Positions 62,501 to 64,000 of a DNA stretch of 64,000 nt are shown here, in pieces (the first letter of the stretch is position 1; each line of letters opens with the position of its first letter). Made by a program: the position numbers and the translations under genes. The DNA comes from Chrysoporthe austroafricana. Taxonomy: Eukaryota > Ascomycota > Sordariomycetes > Diaporthales > Cryphonectriaceae. Location of the stretch: assembly GCA_001051155.2 (NCBI GenBank), contig JYIP02000009.1, forward strand, positions 930,001 through 994,000. The letters are read 5' to 3'. Below the pieces are notes generated by a model that saw nothing but the letters and a program-made list of their open reading frames with translations, did not search any database and was not told where the DNA came from.

Positions 62501-64000
62501 AGATTTTTCCTTTCTATATATCAATTTTGAGAAAATTCTATAGCTAACTGGATAATTGTATAAGGTATTTGATATAGAATATGCTTTCGTCTATCGATAG
62601 TTTTACCTTTTCGGCTCGAAAAATCCAAATATTGTTTTCGATTATTACATTTTCTTTATTAGCTTATTTTTCCAATTCGTCCTCTTGCTTTTATAGGTTT
62701 TCGCTATTTTCGGTTTCTTTATCGTATTCATTGCTATTCGCTATAAATAGATCGTTATTTACGGGGAAATAGCCTTCTCGAGCCAGCTTATCCTCTTTAT
62801 CTGGATTATATTACAATTCTCTATTATCGATATTAAAATTTGCTAGGGTTAATTGGATAAAACGTTTTCTAGTATCTTTTCGTACGAATCGATAGTAAAA
62901 ATGCGATTGGAAATTTCGGTTTTTTGAAATTGAATCTTTGCTATTATCTATAGTATTGGTTAATATTTTCCTGGCTATACCCGAAATATTTTATTATCTG
63001 GCTATCCGTTTCTATAATTGGTTCCGAATATTTATTAGCTTTCGCTATTGTTTTAATAAAAGCTTTCGGAATTCGTATTCCGGGATATATTTAATGCTTT
63101 TGGATAGATTTGGCTAATTAAATGTCCTTATTAAGCAAGATAAATATTCAGGTCTTTAAGGCCTGAATTTTCTAGAGCGTTTTGGGAATATATTGGCTGG
63201 GAAGTAAATATTAATATTGGGAAAATTGATAACCGATTGCATAACTTTCCGTACCGGTTATGCGGGTTTACGAGATAATCTTATTACGCAATCTGATTCG
63301 AGGATATGCTATATTTTTTATTTCGTTTTAAAACGTTTTTCGAAATCTTTCGTATTCTTATTTCGATTAGGTCTATCGAAATATCTAGCTACTAGTTCTT
63401 TATCGATCCGATTCCAGATATTTCTGGTTAAATACGAATTTGGGTATTCGGCTAGTTTAATAAATCGATAGATATAATAAGTAAATTCTAGAATATTGCG
63501 GTTATTTCGTATATTTTTCCTGGAATATTATTAAGCATTTAGCAAATTCTTTATAGTTTTCCGTAATATAAAGAAATTTCTTCTTAATTATTTTTTTTAT
63601 TAATTCCAATTATGCTTATGCAAAATAAAGTTTTTATGCTTTTAGGAAAATAATATAAAATAGAATTAAGTATATGCTATTTTAGCTAAATAAGCAAGTA
63701 AATGGAAACTAAAATATTTAGCGCATTTTGCATTTCTGGCTATATATATCTTATATTAGTCTATAAAAGCTTGAAAGTCTTTCCAAATAATAATTTTGTT
63801 ATTTATAATAGATACGATTATTAAATTAATATAATCATTCTAATTTTCGTAAAATCGGAATTGCTTTATAATCGTATCTTTAAATTCCTTATTAATATTA
63901 ATAAGCAATGCTATAAATTCAAATGAATTAAGTTAATAAATTTAAGGATTTTTAAATTGCTTATAGCCGAATAATGAATTTCGAGAACTATTATTTTTAT
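62500..64000 (-). pseudogene. Degenerate gag-like region of C4 (runs to edge)
   Basis: Sequence upstream of the protease in copy C4, parallel to 43,900-45,400 of C2. Frames are broken and no zinc knuckle was confirmed. The true 5' end and the 5' LTR lie outside the window, expected about 1.8 kb further right. Confidence 0.45.

Larger units (their letters stand above)
37990..64000. other. AT-rich, RIP-like repeat compartment
   Basis: From about 38,050 the sequence changes abruptly from mixed composition to strongly AT-rich DNA, dense in TA dinucleotides, with no intact gene. Repeat copies differ mainly by C/T and G/A transitions, often CA to TA, as expected of repeat-induced point mutation. 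Nearly all of it can be assigned to one chromovirus family plus a 415-bp direct duplication at the border. Such blocks are usually heterochromatic; location near a telomere or centromere cannot be told from this window. Confidence 0.85.
55139..64000 (-). mobile_element. Chromovirus copy C4, 3' LTR to gag (continues past window edge)
   Basis: Minus-oriented copy: 3' LTR 55139-55345 (207 bp), 3' internal DNA, ORF-B 57270-56027, spacer, chromodomain tail 58422-58219, integrase, RNase H 60165-59911, RT about 61400-60180, protease about 62500-62380, gag up to the edge. Distances between landmarks match C2 within a few bases (RNase H signature to chromodomain stop about 1.79 kb in both). It keeps longer open stretches than C2 and so seems younger or less mutated. 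Confidence 0.88.

Noticed and set aside
37990..64000. A mitochondrial or centromere-specific origin of the AT-rich block.
   Set aside because: There are no mitochondrial genes, and the content is a single nuclear LTR-element family with RIP-type changes. A centromeric position is possible but cannot be supported here.

Overview
This window looks like nuclear DNA of a filamentous ascomycete, probably a Sordariomycete. The evidence is short introns (about 54-175 nt) with GTATGT/GTAAGT donors and CTAAC/CTGAC branch points, GC-rich third codon positions, divergently paired histone H2A/H2B genes, and typical fungal orthologues (cystathionine gamma-synthase, Atg4, Sqs1, Jjj1). It splits sharply into a gene-bearing part (1 to about 38,000) and a very AT-rich part (about 38,050 to 64,000). 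The second part is made of retroelement copies carrying the transition-type damage expected of repeat-induced point mutation (RIP).

Gene part, left to right: a secreted protein cut by the window edge (-); EMG1/NEP1 18S rRNA methyltransferase (+); a VOC-fold protein with a glycine-rich membrane-like segment (+); cystathionine gamma-synthase (+); an SPX-RING protein ending in a CaaX box (-); JJJ1-type J-protein (+); autophagy protease ATG4 (-); SQS1 R3H/G-patch protein (+); H2B (-) and H2A (+); the LYR-motif complex I subunit NDUFB9 (-, five exons, 99 aa); the E2 subunit of 2-oxoglutarate dehydrogenase KGD2 (+); a secreted type-B carboxylesterase (-, eight exons); and a secreted cupin (+). Exon structures were rebuilt by hand from splice signals, reading phase and family motifs. 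Most genes are housekeeping (ribosome biogenesis, sulfur amino acids, chromatin, respiration, autophagy). The last two, next to the repeat block, are secreted accessory-type proteins. I found no biosynthetic cluster. A 1.1-kb stretch near 35.1-36.2 kb may hold an unrecognised or decayed gene.

Repeat part: nearly everything from 39.2 kb onward belongs to one Ty3/gypsy chromovirus family (protease, RT, RNase H, integrase, chromodomain) with a 207-bp LTR running TAATGG...CCATTA. One complete copy (42,107-52,762) has both LTRs and sits in a perfect 5-bp target duplication (ATTTC) inside another copy of the same family. That host copy, which lies in the opposite orientation, is interrupted again at 54,855 by a third copy, itself interrupted at 55,138 by a fourth that runs off the window. 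Two truncated copies lie to the left. Downstream of pol, every long copy carries an extra reading frame of about 410 codons in the position where an env gene would be. I do not recognise this frame, and it is the most promising unexplained feature here. All copies look inactivated.
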